23,564 nucleotides of DNA from Paraglomus occultum. Taxonomy: Eukaryota > Glomeromycota > Glomeromycetes > Paraglomerales > Paraglomeraceae. A program made the position numbers and the translations under genes. Within the stretch, counting starts at the first letter, position 1; each line of letters begins with the position of its first letter. Under the pieces are notes generated by a model that was not told the DNA's origin, did not search any database, and was given only the letters and a program-made list of their open reading frames with translations. Where the stretch lies: positions 1-23,564 of the forward strand of contig CAJVPJ010000493.1 of assembly GCA_910592205.1 (NCBI GenBank). The letters are read 5' to 3'. Of the stretch, positions 1-9,876 are shown in pieces.

Positions 1-140
1 TTCATAACTTATGGAGTTGTTAAATTTAATGTTCCCTTTATCATACCAGAAGGTGAGGAATATAAACCATAACAGGATTAATATAGGATTATCTCTATAT
101 ATGTGTAGTAATCTGTGTAATGTATAATATACTGTACAGG
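1..140. other. AT-rich flank with no recognised feature
   Basis: I see no coding potential, repeat end or RNA gene here. The stretch leads into the foldback element that starts near 141. Confidence 0.5.
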
Positions 141-640
141 CCACCCCTTGCCGATCACTAGTAAGGATATGAAAAATCTATTTTTTTCGAAAATCTGTAT
201 TGGCGTTATTTACTAAGTAAACAACAAAAAATTTTATATTATTATGAAGCTAGTTTTCGAACAAAATACTGACAAATTTACGCAACTTATCAGAACGAAA
301 CTGATATATGTTACACGTACATTTTCATATGATTTAAATTTGTGTAACGTATACACTAACACTTTGAGGGATAAAAGCTCCATTACAAAAACTTGCTCAA
401 ATGTACGAGTATTTTGTTCGAACACTACAGTCAATTAGCTTCATAATAATATATAAATTTTTGTTGTTTACTTAGTAATAACGCCAATACAGTGTGTGCA
501 AATACAAGAGAATGTACAAAGGCAAGAAAAAGTAGCTAAAGTGTTGCGTTACTTTTTTTGCCTTTGTACACTCTCTTGTATTTGTACACGATTTTCGAAA
601 AATAGACTTTTCATATCCTTTACTAATGATCAGCAGGTGG
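141..640. mobile_element. Foldback/MITE-like element with long inverted arms
   Basis: The left arm (141 to about 250) reappears as its reverse complement in the right arm (about 430-640). Shared landmarks are the outer GATCACTAGTAAGGATATG and, further in, TGTATTGGCGTTA, TACTAAGTAAACAACAAAAA and ATTATTATGAAGCTA. The inner loop is also partly self-complementary, around the ATTTAAATC core near 330-350. Two opposed short open frames (234-434 minus, 244-438 plus) encode similar peptides only because of this symmetry, so they are not genes. The right arm carries an extra 98-bp hairpin (492-589). No transposase is present, so it would be non-autonomous; the family is unassigned. Confidence 0.75.
492..589. 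mobile_element. 98-bp hairpin inserted in the right arm of the foldback element
   Basis: The left arm reads straight through CGAAAATC into TGTATTGGCG. In the right arm the same junction (reverse complement) is split by 98 bp that begin GTGTGTGCAAATACAAGAG and end CTCTTGTATTTGTACAC. The insert itself has inverted ends of about 40 bp, including GTACAAAGGCA on both sides, and almost no loop. It is therefore a separate tiny hairpin element that inserted after the foldback formed. I could not define a clean target-site duplication. Confidence 0.7.
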
Positions 641-832
641 TCGGAGACTTTTGAGTATGCACAAACCTCGATAGTCATGTGATTTGATCATGTAATTCTC
701 AACATATTTGAAATAAATTATGTTTACTATGTTTAACGTGTATCGCGTCTTGTAAGCTTTTGTTTTTTCATTGTCTTTACCTGTTACATTATCAATTATT
801 TTTCAAACAGCTATTCAAATGCTCGCACAAGA
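641..832. other. Non-coding stretch, possible left part of the Tc1 relic
   Basis: No gene seen. The sequence at 636-660 (GGTGGTCGGAGACTTTTGAG) weakly resembles a Tc1-type terminus. It does not match the putative right end at about 1800-1819 well enough to call a TIR pair. Confidence 0.3.
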
Positions 833-1735
833 TGAAAAATCAACGCCTCAAGTTGTTTACATTTCTGGAATCAAAGGATGCGATCTCCTCTAGAAATTCA
901 TAAAAAAACCGACATCTCAATTAGGACAATATTAAAAATAATAAAAAATACTGGTGGTATTTAGGAAGCAGCCATCCTAAAAAAAATCACAGCCAGTGCA
1001 TCTAAGACCCTCCGTCAATATTTGATGCGAGATCTGACCACCTCATCTCGAAAGATGGTGACTAAATTAGGTCTTGAGCTATCATATAAAACAATTTCAA
1101 GACATTTGGGGGGCCTGGATTATACAAATAGTGTGCTTTTAGCTACCCCAATGCTTACTGATAACCATAAAAGAAGACGAATTGAATGGGCAGAAACCCC
1201 TTTTTATGGATAAACTGCATTTCAGCTATTTTGGAATACCATAACACAGTGGTATAAAAGCCGTCCTATCCCAAAAAAATCAGGCCAAAGTTTTTGCTTA
1301 GTGTGAATTTTGCGCGAAGGGCAAAACAAGTCTTTATTGCTTTAAAAACATAATGACAGGGCCAATCTACTACTACGTCAAAATTTTTCAGAGGCACCTA
1401 AATACGACAAATGGTTGGAGCTTCCAACAGGATAGCATACAAATTCTATCGCTAAACAATTTCTTCAGGAAAATATGCCCATAGTTATCAACTGACCATT
1501 GAATAGTTCTGACATAAATCCAATAGAAAATTTATGAAGCATAGTTAAAACAAATGTTGAAAGGCAAAGACCACAAATCTTAGCAAATTATAGCGTTTTG
1601 TGGTAGAAGAGTGGGATGGTATTCCGGATATAATTGTAAAAAATTTAGTAAACTCAATGAAGAGACGTTGCGAGGCGATTATTGAACTTTTTTTTTTTTT
1701 AATTTTGTAAATAAAATCTGTATGTTTTGCAGTTT
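833..1735 (+). pseudogene. Tc1-type transposase relic
   Basis: Conceptual translation in shifting + frames gives recognisable Tc1-superfamily pieces in the right order. The HTH-side block contains LTTSSRKMVTKLGLELS and TISRHLGGLDYTN. The block ending ATPMLTDNHKRRRIEWAE (1135-1195) is followed by a SFQQDS block whose Asp codon is at 1431, and then by DINPIENL (1511-1531), which keeps the Asp and the catalytic Glu (codon 1526). The segment with the first catalytic Asp is missing: the frame passes from about 1209 straight into a TAFQLF remnant. Many in-frame stops and several frameshifts make the gene dead. In intact Tc1 elements this DDE enzyme performs cut-and-paste transposition into TA sites. 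Family assignment is firm; the limits are approximate. Confidence 0.85.
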
Positions 1736-1784
1736 TTAAACAAGGTATTTTGAGTCTCGATTCAATTGTTGGTTGTAAAGTTAT

Positions 1785-1822
1785 TGTAATTAATTACCGA
1801 AGTTTTTGTCCCCCACTTTAAT
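1785..1822. repeat. Probable right terminus of the Tc1 relic
   Basis: The reverse complement of this segment begins AGTGGGGGACAAAAACTTCG, the style of a Tc1 terminal repeat, about 80 bp after the transposase relic. A matching left end was not found with confidence. Confidence 0.45.
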
Positions 1823-3352
1823 GTATAAGTTCAGTAATATTATATAGAAGTTATATGCCCAGTTGATGGTATGTTTTCGGGACATATTTCTAATGCTAAC
1901 TAGTGTCAAAAAATTTCACAAACAAAATCGACATACTTTAATATAACGTGTCTTCAACATATGGCGAAGTCGATTGGTAACATTTCCAATAACATTGTGA
2001 AATATACATCGCAACTAGGACGAATTTCCCAGAGTTAACTATGGCAAAGTAAATTGATAACATGACCTGAACGTGTATATAACAAACTAGATAGCATACT
2101 CTGACCATTTGCCTCCAGAATGACGACATAATCGCAATCGGGTCGTCAAACTCGCAATAACAACATGTACGTATATAGCATGGCTGGATATAGCATTTGC
2201 GCGATTAATTTTTTACCACTTCTGATATCTATTTAGCACACAATAAATTTTATCGAATTCGACATACTAAAAAGAACACAAAGAAGGCTGGCTAGATTGT
2301 CATAACCTATCTCAGCTATTTTATTGCAGTGGAAATTGGTCGATATTAAATGGCGCATAAAGTGCATTCGATCAATTAAACTCGCGATAATAAATCAGGA
2401 ATTAAATCACAGACACTAATTGATATTAATATACTTCATACCACATGTAACCTGACGACAAATGTGGCCAAAAAAATAGATTATACCAGCATTTAGCTAG
2501 CATATACTTACTATGTGGACAACTTTATAAATCAGCCACATAACAATATGGTAATCGATCATTCTCCCATGTGGCTAGATTTATGAAATACGCCACCTTT
2601 GAATGTGGCCAGAATTATAATATTGGCCACATACCTGAGTGGTCATAACCTAAATAACATAATTATGTTATCTATGATACGCTTCACCATGTATACGGAA
2701 AGTATAAGGACTTCTTGCACCAATTATCTAATTATCAATTTTAGCTCCCATATAAGTAAAAGCTAAAGTTGAGTTATATGCAGATTCTCGAGCCTTTGAT
2801 TCTCATTTTTGCCTTTTATGCCGTTTATTTTACTCTGAAGTTCGGTTAGTATTAGATTTTGTTCGCGCATTAGACTCTCTTTTCAATATACGTCTTCGCT
2901 CAATTGAGTTTCGCTAACGTTGTCTATAATAATAATAATAACATTGTTCGCAACAAAAAATGATGAACATGTGATGGTCAACTATTGGGTAATTATGTAA
3001 CAGGAATATGCAATGTCCGTCCACCGTGCAGAAATCATATATATTAATATTAATATATATTTATAGATAATAATAATCACTGCAGACTAGCTTGTTTTAG
3101 AGAATCGACTTGTTTTCGTTGAGTACTATTTAAATTTTTGTTAACAGTCTTTTATCCCTGATAATACAGAACCATTTACACTTAATATTAAACTATTCAA
3201 TATTATGATCTAATGATTTCTATTGCATTAATCGTATGATTCGAAACACTTCTAGTGACATGTTTACTGCTTTAATCGTATGGTTTATTTGATTCTTTTG
3301 TTTAACGCACTATTGGTTCTAAATAAGTAAGATCTGTTATTACTTATACTAT
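1823..3352. other. Intergenic stretch without a recognisable gene
   Basis: About 1.5 kb of AT-rich sequence. The features seen are a cluster of inverted GTGGCCA/TGGCCAC words at 2460-2640 and a perfect AT-only palindrome near 3039-3062. No frame in either strand showed a recognisable protein family. Confidence 0.5.
2462..2640. repeat. Cluster of inverted ATGTGGCCA words
   Basis: Variants of ATGTGGCCA and its complement TGGCCACAT occur several times. The best pair forms a hairpin with arms at 2603-2611 and 2624-2632. Others include ATGTGGAC (about 2514), GCCACAT (about 2536) and ATGTGGCT (about 2569). It is probably the worn remains of a hairpin MITE; no ends or target duplication can be defined. 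Confidence 0.45.
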
Positions 3353-3459
3353 TACAGTCATACCTCGTTTATATCCCCACTTTGTGACGAGGAGTTTTTG
3401 GGGATATAAAAGAGGTGGGATATAAATGAGGTGTCCATTTAAAGCATGCAATATTATTA

Positions 3460-3906
3460 TTATTGGTCAATAAATTCGGTTAATGAAGTTTGACGTTTAG
3501 CCTTTTCTACAGACTCATATAAACGTCGAATTATATTACGTATATACTTTACATCATTTTCTGTTGTAAAATCTCTTTGTCCTAAAAAACTTTTAACCAC
3601 ATGTATTTTTCATATGTTTTACTATTTGATCAACATAAATCGTCAATACTTTTGTACATAAAGTGCCTGTCTTCCCGTCCACATTAAAATTATCGTTTCC
3701 TCCTCGTCGCTTGAGTCTTCTTCAACGTGTTGCTGCAGAACGCCTTCAGATGACCTGATCGCTTTTAGCACGATTTGATATTTTTTGCTAATTATTTTAA
3801 CAACGGGAAAAGTTTGTAAAAATAGAAATAACATGACAGTTTGTGTAACACTCTCATAATAGATATATTTGTGCAACAGTAAATGGTAATACAGTCGCAC
3901 CTCCAT
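3460..3906 (-). pseudogene. C-terminal fragment of a Tigger/CENP-B-type transposase
   Basis: Read on the minus strand, 3906-3643 ends in an acidic stretch (EEDSSDEEETI). After a stop and a frame change it continues through VDQIVKHMKN (about 3610-3640). It finishes with RNIIRRLYESVEKAKRQTSL and then TEFIDQ before a stop at 3460-3462. An acidic DSDEE stretch followed by a short helical tail is the usual C-terminus of pogo/Tigger (DDE_1) transposases. The peptide around VKHMKN recurs in the fragment at 18840-18900. The family label is inferred from this architecture and the CAGTC ends. Confidence 0.6.
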
Positions 3907-4109
3907 AAAAGAACCCTCTATAGAAGAACGTCATATATAAAGATCCTATAAAATCGAAGAACGTCATATAAAAACCTCTTCACAAAAACATTGCATCAAA
4001 GACCCAATTATTATTAAACTTATAAAACAAAACCTCTATAAAAGAACATCTCTTCATAAGAACATTTTTTTCAAAAAATCACTATGGGGGTTCTTAAATA
4101 GAGGTATGA
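3892..4109. mobile_element. Nested MITE with AAAGAAC subterminal repeats
   Basis: It starts CAGTCGCACCTCCATAAAAG after a TA (3890-3891) and ends in the inverted counterpart ATAGAGGTATGA near 4109. The outermost CAGT bases of the right end are worn or lost. The word AAAGAAC/GAAGAAC is repeated through the element on the + strand, and a GTTCTT sits at the right end. Its ends resemble those of the host element (CAGTC then ACCTC), but its internal word is different. Confidence 0.65.
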
Positions 4110-4329
4110 TAATAATATATTATCATATGATACGAGAATTTGGGACAGCAAAATATCGGGGATAGGGATATATCTGAAGGGGACACTAATGAGGTAAATT
4201 TATATAGAAATACAATAGAGGATATCTGTCCCGCTTCACAGGTGGGATATATCCGAGGTTGGGATATTAAAGGGTGATTTAAAAGAGGTATGACTGTACT
4301 ATAATTAAATTTTCGATCGGCCAGTTACG

Positions 4330-4950
4330 TTATCGTTATATGATTATCACGTGAGAACGACTTATCTTATCGAGAATTTACATAGATTGACTTATCGAAA
4401 AGAATGTAGAAAAGATTTTGGCCGAGTTACGACTTATCGAGTCTGACTGTGTATATAGTCCGAGAAATAAGAAAGTATTCTGTTTATGTAATACATAGTC
4501 ACTCGATAAGTTTCCGCCCCCCATTTTTTTCAATATTAATATTTAAAAAATTCGACAAGTCAGATGCATATAACATCGCGATAAACCCTTACTCAGGTTA
4601 TAATAGTACTAGGTTATAACAAATGACTCGATAAGTCGGACCACGTGATTGTCGAGCGATAATCTTTACCGTTTAATTGCTGCAACACAGTGTTCGATAT
4701 ATCTGCCTTGAATAGCGTTCATAATATATTCGACTATTTGCAGCAAAATCATGACGTGTATCAGTAATCTCAAAGCAAAATGCTCCTCTAAAGCAGCTCA
4801 CGTTGGAAAAATGGATTGTGCATAATACCTTTGTTGTCGTTTAAATATTGATTTCATATTCTTCTATTGCCTATTTAATAAAAGATAAAGTACTATGAAA
4901 TTCGATAAGTCGGACAAAATCTCCGCCCCAATGAGTCCGACTTATCGTCG
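4330..4950. repeat. Region of inverted and direct ATAAGTCGGAC repeats
   Basis: At least eight variants of CGATAAGTCGGAC or its complement occur here, at about 4359, 4389, 4429, 4502, 4549, 4625, 4901 and 4936. A pair of CACGTG-containing arms faces inward (about 4333-4375 and 4628-4668). One unit ends as GACTTATCGAGTCTGACTG near 4456, which is the same CAGTC-type terminus seen in the pogo-like elements. I read it as decayed, overlapping non-autonomous pogo-like elements. The same word recurs at 14045-14790. Confidence 0.6.
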
Positions 4951-5090
4951 CTATGTAGTAAGAAGCCAGCAAAATGATTGTGCTGGTGCAGAAATGATAG
5001 TTACGTTTTTTATTTTTTTATTGTATACTTACGTAATGAAGTGTGGGTGGGGGGTATGTCATGCGGGTGATTACGATCGATAATTTTAAT

Positions 5091-5662
5091 TATAAGGGTG
5101 CTCGTTCACGATGTTTATATTCACAGTAGTCTGGGTTCTTCTATCAACACCACAAGCTTTGTTGCAGTATATTCCATATATGCAAGCATACCCTATGTAT
5201 AGTTCATACAAATAAATTACCATATGACAGAGAGATTAATTATTATTAATCATGATTAATACGTACCTGTCACAAATCAAAACATGGATTTCTGGTGTAC
5301 TACTCACAATACTGTTCTAGCAAATCCGGAGACCCACGGTTTCAACTGCCTTCTAATATAATGCTCATCAAACTAATTAGTGCTGTAGCTATTACCTTTG
5401 AAAGGTTGTGATATTAACGAATAGTAACAAGAAGAGCACCATTATATTCTACACCTTACTGGCTTATATACATCACTAGAGAAGCAAGGACAAAAAACAA
5501 ATAGAATTACATATATTTAAAAATATCGCTAATTAGGGTAATTAGAGTTCAGTTAGCATCTCAAGTAAATGTCGTACACCTCTTGTCTTTACGCTACGCT
5601 GTTGCGTTTACTCTTAGTTTTAATTATTAACATTTCTTTTTATTAACACAGAAATCATTGTA
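5091..5662. other. Upstream region of the kelch gene
   Basis: No gene or clear repeat is seen. It should contain the promoter and 5' UTR of the gene that starts at 5663. A pyrimidine-rich stretch ending TTATTAACACAG (to about 5651) could be the acceptor of a 5' UTR intron, but no paired donor was identified. Confidence 0.4.
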
Positions 5663-8600
5663 ATGTCACTAAGAGCGAAGCGAAGAACGGGAATACGACA
5701 AATGCGTATTACCAAAAGACGCTACATTAACTTACTCTTCATACTCCTAATAATACTTGGTCTTTTATCCCATAATGTGCAAGCTCAGTCACAACAAACA
5801 GACTCTAATCCTTCTATGACAATACCTGATATGCAGTGGATAGAACTCAACCTCGTTGGAACTCCACCAAATGGACTTCGGGACTATGCTGTTGGCTATA
5901 TAAACTCAAATAACAAGTTAGTTATTTTTGGGGGAACGTAAGTTTCGTAGACTCGAATGTTTTGTTTATTGATCGCTTAGACGTTACGAATAGAGAAAGT
6001 GTGTTGATGACCACAGGAGCATTGACGAAATGATAATTACAAACAACAAAGTCACGAATGATAATTTGATATGTGGGATGAGAATTCTTCGTTGAGTTTA
6101 CATATCTTTAGAATATATGGTTCGATACCGGTTAGACGGCTGGGATGAGAGGATAACATCTATAACAAAACATATATAACTAGCCTTCACGACGACGTTT
6201 GTAGTGCAGTTGCTGCTAGATAAGATAATATTGAGGGTCTTTATTTTCATATTCAATTGTATTAATCTAAATTGACTCTTATATATAGTACTCAAGGAGG
6301 GGCTAAATCTGGAGCAACTTATCTTCTTGATTTCAATCAGATGTCTTGGGTACCTCCAAATCCTCCATCAACTGCAAATACCACTACACCAGGAGCAAGA
6401 TCCAACATGGTCTACGGAATAGATGTATACTCTAGTTATCGTCAACAACTCGTGATAACAACAGGACTCGGAAACGATGGACAACCTTTCAACGATACGT
6501 GGGCGTTCGATATGAACTACGAAAGTTGGCGGCAGATAACGAATGTACAAACACCTAATGGTCCCGTACCCAGTATGTATGATGCTGTCGGTGGAACCGA
6601 CTTGGAAGCGCAAGGAGGAATCTCAACGAATAACAGCATGTGGGTCACTCTTGGCACTGACGGCACCAATAAGTATCAAGACACCTGGAGATTAGTTTTG
6701 GATGGTGTTTCGTCGCCCAATGTTAATCAACTGACTGCATCATGGTATAAACTAACTACGTCAGGAAATATTCCTTCAGGTAAGTCAATCATTTAATGAG
6801 AGATGATTACGTCCCCACCTTTTACAACTGACGAGAATTTTTACTTTATCTTTCAGCCAAACTTGATGCTGCTGGTACAGTCCTATCGGGGGGGCGCATT
6901 GCGATGTTTGGAGGCTGTAACACACTGACACCTAATTGTGCTACACGTGATGCTTATGTGGAGTCTATTCAGAACTACAAAGATCCTACGCCAACGTCTG
7001 CTCAACCCTCGTGGCTCAACGCCAACCAGTGTCCTGGACCGCGAAAGGGTGCCGCTATGACGATGAATTACAATAGAGCCAATCCAGCCTTTGAGAATCA
7101 AGTCATTTTATTCGGTGGCGAAGGAACAAGCCAGTCGGGTAATGGGGAACAAGGCGAAGTTAATGTGTTAGACGTCTCGGCGGTAAGCAATGATCTGAAT
7201 AATATATAAAAACGTAAATACAAATATCAACGATATGTCTATACATAGCAGCGACAAGCAGCTGTATATCATAACTTTCACGTTTTCCAAACCGTTTTGT
7301 TGATTTCGACATATTATGCATGAATCACCGCTAATGTTTGTTTACGTTTTAGGGAACTTGGGTAAGAGTGCTGCCCAAACCTGATCCAAAGTCTGCTAAA
7401 CAATATCCTTCCCTTCGTGCGGGGGCACAAATGCTCGCATTACCGAAGGCAGTTTACAAGGGTGACGGCATACCGGACGGTACCGATGTCTTCCTTTTTG
7501 GTGGAGAAGCGCTAGATGGGTCAGGAGACATGCTTTCAGACGTCTGGCTGTTGCGTCTATCCAACACTCCCATCAAACGGGATAGTTCTGGTGGCACGAA
7601 ATTTTTACAATGTGACGTTGGTGATGGTACTGGTACAGATAACACTTCTTCCGGGTCCGACGGAAATAATGGATCAACCACCAGCACAGGCGTCATACTT
7701 TCGACAATAAGTTTCGTATTGCTGCCATTAGCTATATCAATATTGAGGTTTGGTATGGCAAGTATGGGCGGTCTGGCAGCTATTTTATATGGATTTACCA
7801 TTATTTCTTCGTATGTTACTGCCTTCTTGGGTTTTGTAAGGTCGAAAACGGAAGAGTATTCCACCACGCATAGGATTTTAGATATTATTATTCTCATACT
7901 ACTGTATGCAATAGTTCCATTAGCGAGCATAATATCATGGGGTATTCGACGGAAATATGAATCAAATTCGTCGGCTACTCATATTGAAGATACGAGAGCT
8001 AAGGCCAAGACTGAAGGATTTATTCCAAGGATGGCAGCATTATTCCGATTTAGCGATTCAACAGACTATACAAAGGCGACGGAAAAATCTTTCCAAGTCG
8101 ATAGACGTGAAAGTAACGGCAGGAACACAAACACTTACTCACGAGACGATGACAATTGGTTCGATAAGCGTAAGAGTGTCTCAATTTCTGATACTCCTAC
8201 TGTACAAAACGATGGCTCTTCTCGTGATAGTCTCAACAATGGCATGCGATATCATGGCTCGGCTGCCGCTTCGACTGCTCATCCGAATTCTTTTGTATTG
8301 CGTACAAGACATGCTCACCACATTTTCTCGCAGTTGATTTTGCTTTTAGGAGCAATATACGTCGCATTCTCGCTTTCTAACGAAAATTCTGTTAAAAAGT
8401 TTTGGGTTGCACTGTTTATAATATACATGGGTGTTATATATGTCATCTGGATAGCAGCAGCTTGGAGGGGATATCCTCGTGGGAGAAGATCGTTGTTGGT
8501 CGCCTTCCTTGGCAAGTATTGTCACGGTAATGGTGAATTTGATGACAACGAGGAAGAGTATAATAATGACCACGAGCTAGTTGATTCATGGGTGAATAAT

Positions 8601-8738
8601 AATACTCAACTAAGACATATGCGAGATGAAGAGGAACTAGATGAGGAGGCACAGGCGCAAATGGAAGAGGAGATGGCTAATCGCGAAGTTGTCGTGATGA
8701 CTATACCTAAGAGAAGACTAACGGTGGTGAATGTCTGA
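5663..8738 (+). CDS. Kelch-repeat, multi-pass membrane protein (4 exons)
   Basis: Exons 5663-5937, 6289-6779, 6857-7182 and 7353-8738 join in frame across GT-AG introns of 351, 77 and 170 bp to give 825 aa. The N-terminus has a basic stretch and a hydrophobic segment (about aa 22-42, INLLFILLIILGLL), so it is a signal peptide or signal anchor; a second in-frame ATG at 5702 would give a more typical signal peptide. The lumenal or extracellular part (about 50-440) holds kelch motifs. Each has a hydrophobic strand ending in GG and a downstream W: LVIFGGT, NDTWAFD, WRQIT, IAMFGGC, VILFGGE, GTWVRV, VFLFGGEA and DVWLLRLSN. Kelch motifs usually fold as a beta-propeller. Five hydrophobic segments follow at about 477-497, 503-526, 539-561, 685-705 and 714-735. 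A polar 120-aa loop lies between the third and fourth, and the tail is acidic (EEELDEEAQAQMEEEM). The ligand and role are unknown. The join is well supported because frame and kelch spacing continue across all introns. Confidence 0.88.
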
Positions 8739-9141
8739 TTGAAAGTTATAACTTATCTGTTCGTGGTGACTCAATATTGTGTATATGTTGACCATATTCG
8801 TTATTTATCAACACGGTTGTGGAGTTTGTAAACGTGTTTTTAACATAACATGATTGTAATCTATTCTTTGTTAAATTGGAACGAAGATGAATTGTATTTT
8901 TGAGTTAATCACTAGTTATCGGGCTATGATGTAAAATTATAATATTAATATTTATTGGCCGATAAAACAAAAATCTGATGATTGAACGGTATATTTTGAG
9001 CCGTGATACCATCAACTGACTTTAGAAATTCTATTATCATTCGAATAAATTATTTTCCAGGCTGAGAAGTCTTGGCCAAGCAACATAATCATGTGACCAT
9101 CAAATCAAAAAGTCGAGCAATAATTTCATGAACTCACAGTC
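8739..9141. other. 3' region of the kelch gene and 5' region of the G-patch gene
   Basis: No coding signal. It contains the 3' UTR of the upstream gene and the promoter/leader of the downstream gene. TTATTTTCCAG near 9050-9060 looks like a splice acceptor and may mark a 5' UTR intron or an upstream non-coding exon. Confidence 0.45.
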
Positions 9142-9876
9142 ATGTCGAACCCGATAAAACCCATCACTTTTGTCCGTTCGAAGTCACTTGAATTAGTGGA
9201 GTTGACTAGTAATACTTCTGACAAGAAAAGCGGCGATCATGCAAGTGAGTTTTATAGACACGTCATATCCCGTTCTTCTCAGCAAGATAAGATGAAAAAT
9301 CGTGGTAGAAATCCGAATAATGTAAATAGGAAACAGGAACCTCCTGTAAATAAAGCTTGGTGCTCAGATTGTGAATTATGGGTTGATATTGAACTGCTTG
9401 AAAAACATATTCACGGAACGGCTCACCTAATAAGCACAAAGCACGAAACTCCTCTACCTGACCCTATAGTATTAAATGAGGTGAGAGAAGTGTTTGATGT
9501 TATGAGCTTACAAATAAATTCATGCTTCCGGTTTCCCTTGTTTAGAATAATCTTGGCTTTCGTATGCTTCGGGATCAAGGCTGGACGTATGAAAAAGGTC
9601 TTGGTATTGAAGAACAGGGGAAAAGGCATCCGATTTCAATACGTATAAAGAACGACAAATTGGGTATTGGAATGAAACGCCAAAAACTAGAAAACGAAGA
9701 ATCAAAGGTAATCGTGAATTCAAAAGACTAATTTTTTTGAGATTATGTCCTAAAAAATGTGATTTACATCTCTTTACAAGAATCCGGTAAAGAGGCTGAG
9801 TGCGAAAGAAGCAAGAAAGCAATATGAAAAGAATCGAAGAGATAGAATACAATTGCTCGAATACATGAATAGATAA
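9142..9876 (+). CDS. GPANK1-like zinc finger and G-patch protein (3 exons)
   Basis: Exons 9142-9480, 9546-9707 and 9781-9876 join in phase 0 across 65- and 73-bp GT-AG introns to give 198 aa. The first exon ends with a C2H2-like finger (about aa 73-94): C-x2-C, W, then HIHGTAHL with the paired His. Exon 2 is a G-patch: LGFRMLRDQGW, then EKGLG, EEQGKRHPI and LGIGMKR, keeping the spaced glycines that define the motif. G-patches typically bind RNA or activate DEAH helicases. The basic helical tail ends ELEYMN-like (LLEYMNR). Finger, G-patch and this tail in that order match the C-terminal half of animal GPANK1. The N-terminal ankyrin repeats of GPANK1 are absent; residues 1-70 are low-complexity and basic. 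The ATG at 9142 is used because an ATG at 9128 is out of frame. The role is inferred as nuclear RNA-related. Confidence 0.85.

Larger units (their letters stand above)
3355..4296 (-). mobile_element. Tigger/pogo-like DNA transposon relic
   Basis: The ends are inverted repeats: CAGTCATACCTCGTTTA on the left and its counterpart CAGTCATACCTCTTTTA read inward from 4296. TA dinucleotides flank both ends (3353-3354 and 4297-4298), as expected for the Tc1/mariner/pogo superfamily. Both subterminal regions repeat a GGATATA/ATATCCC word several times, for example GGGGATATAAA on the left and GGGATATATCC on the right. The minus strand carries the C-terminal end of a Tigger-like transposase next to the left end. 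A second element (3892-4109) is nested within it. The 942-bp length and missing N-terminal and catalytic regions mean that it cannot move on its own. Confidence 0.8.

Noticed and set aside
234-438. Opposed ORFs encoding similar peptides (both with VFEQNT near the start)
   Set aside because: The similarity follows from the inverted arms of the foldback element; there is no codon bias or domain.
1938-2129. 63-aa minus-strand open frame
   Set aside because: Cys/Tyr-rich random-looking peptide with no supporting context.
3039-3062. Perfect AT palindrome as a replication origin or regulatory site
   Set aside because: It is composed only of A and T in a very AT-rich region, where such palindromes arise by chance.
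4330-4950. CRISPR-like array
   Set aside because: The repeats are short, in both orientations, unevenly spaced and worn, and the context is eukaryotic. This is transposon debris.
7454-7930. 158-aa minus-strand open frame opposite the kelch gene
   Set aside because: Shadow of exon 4, which has clear kelch and membrane-segment coding on the + strand.
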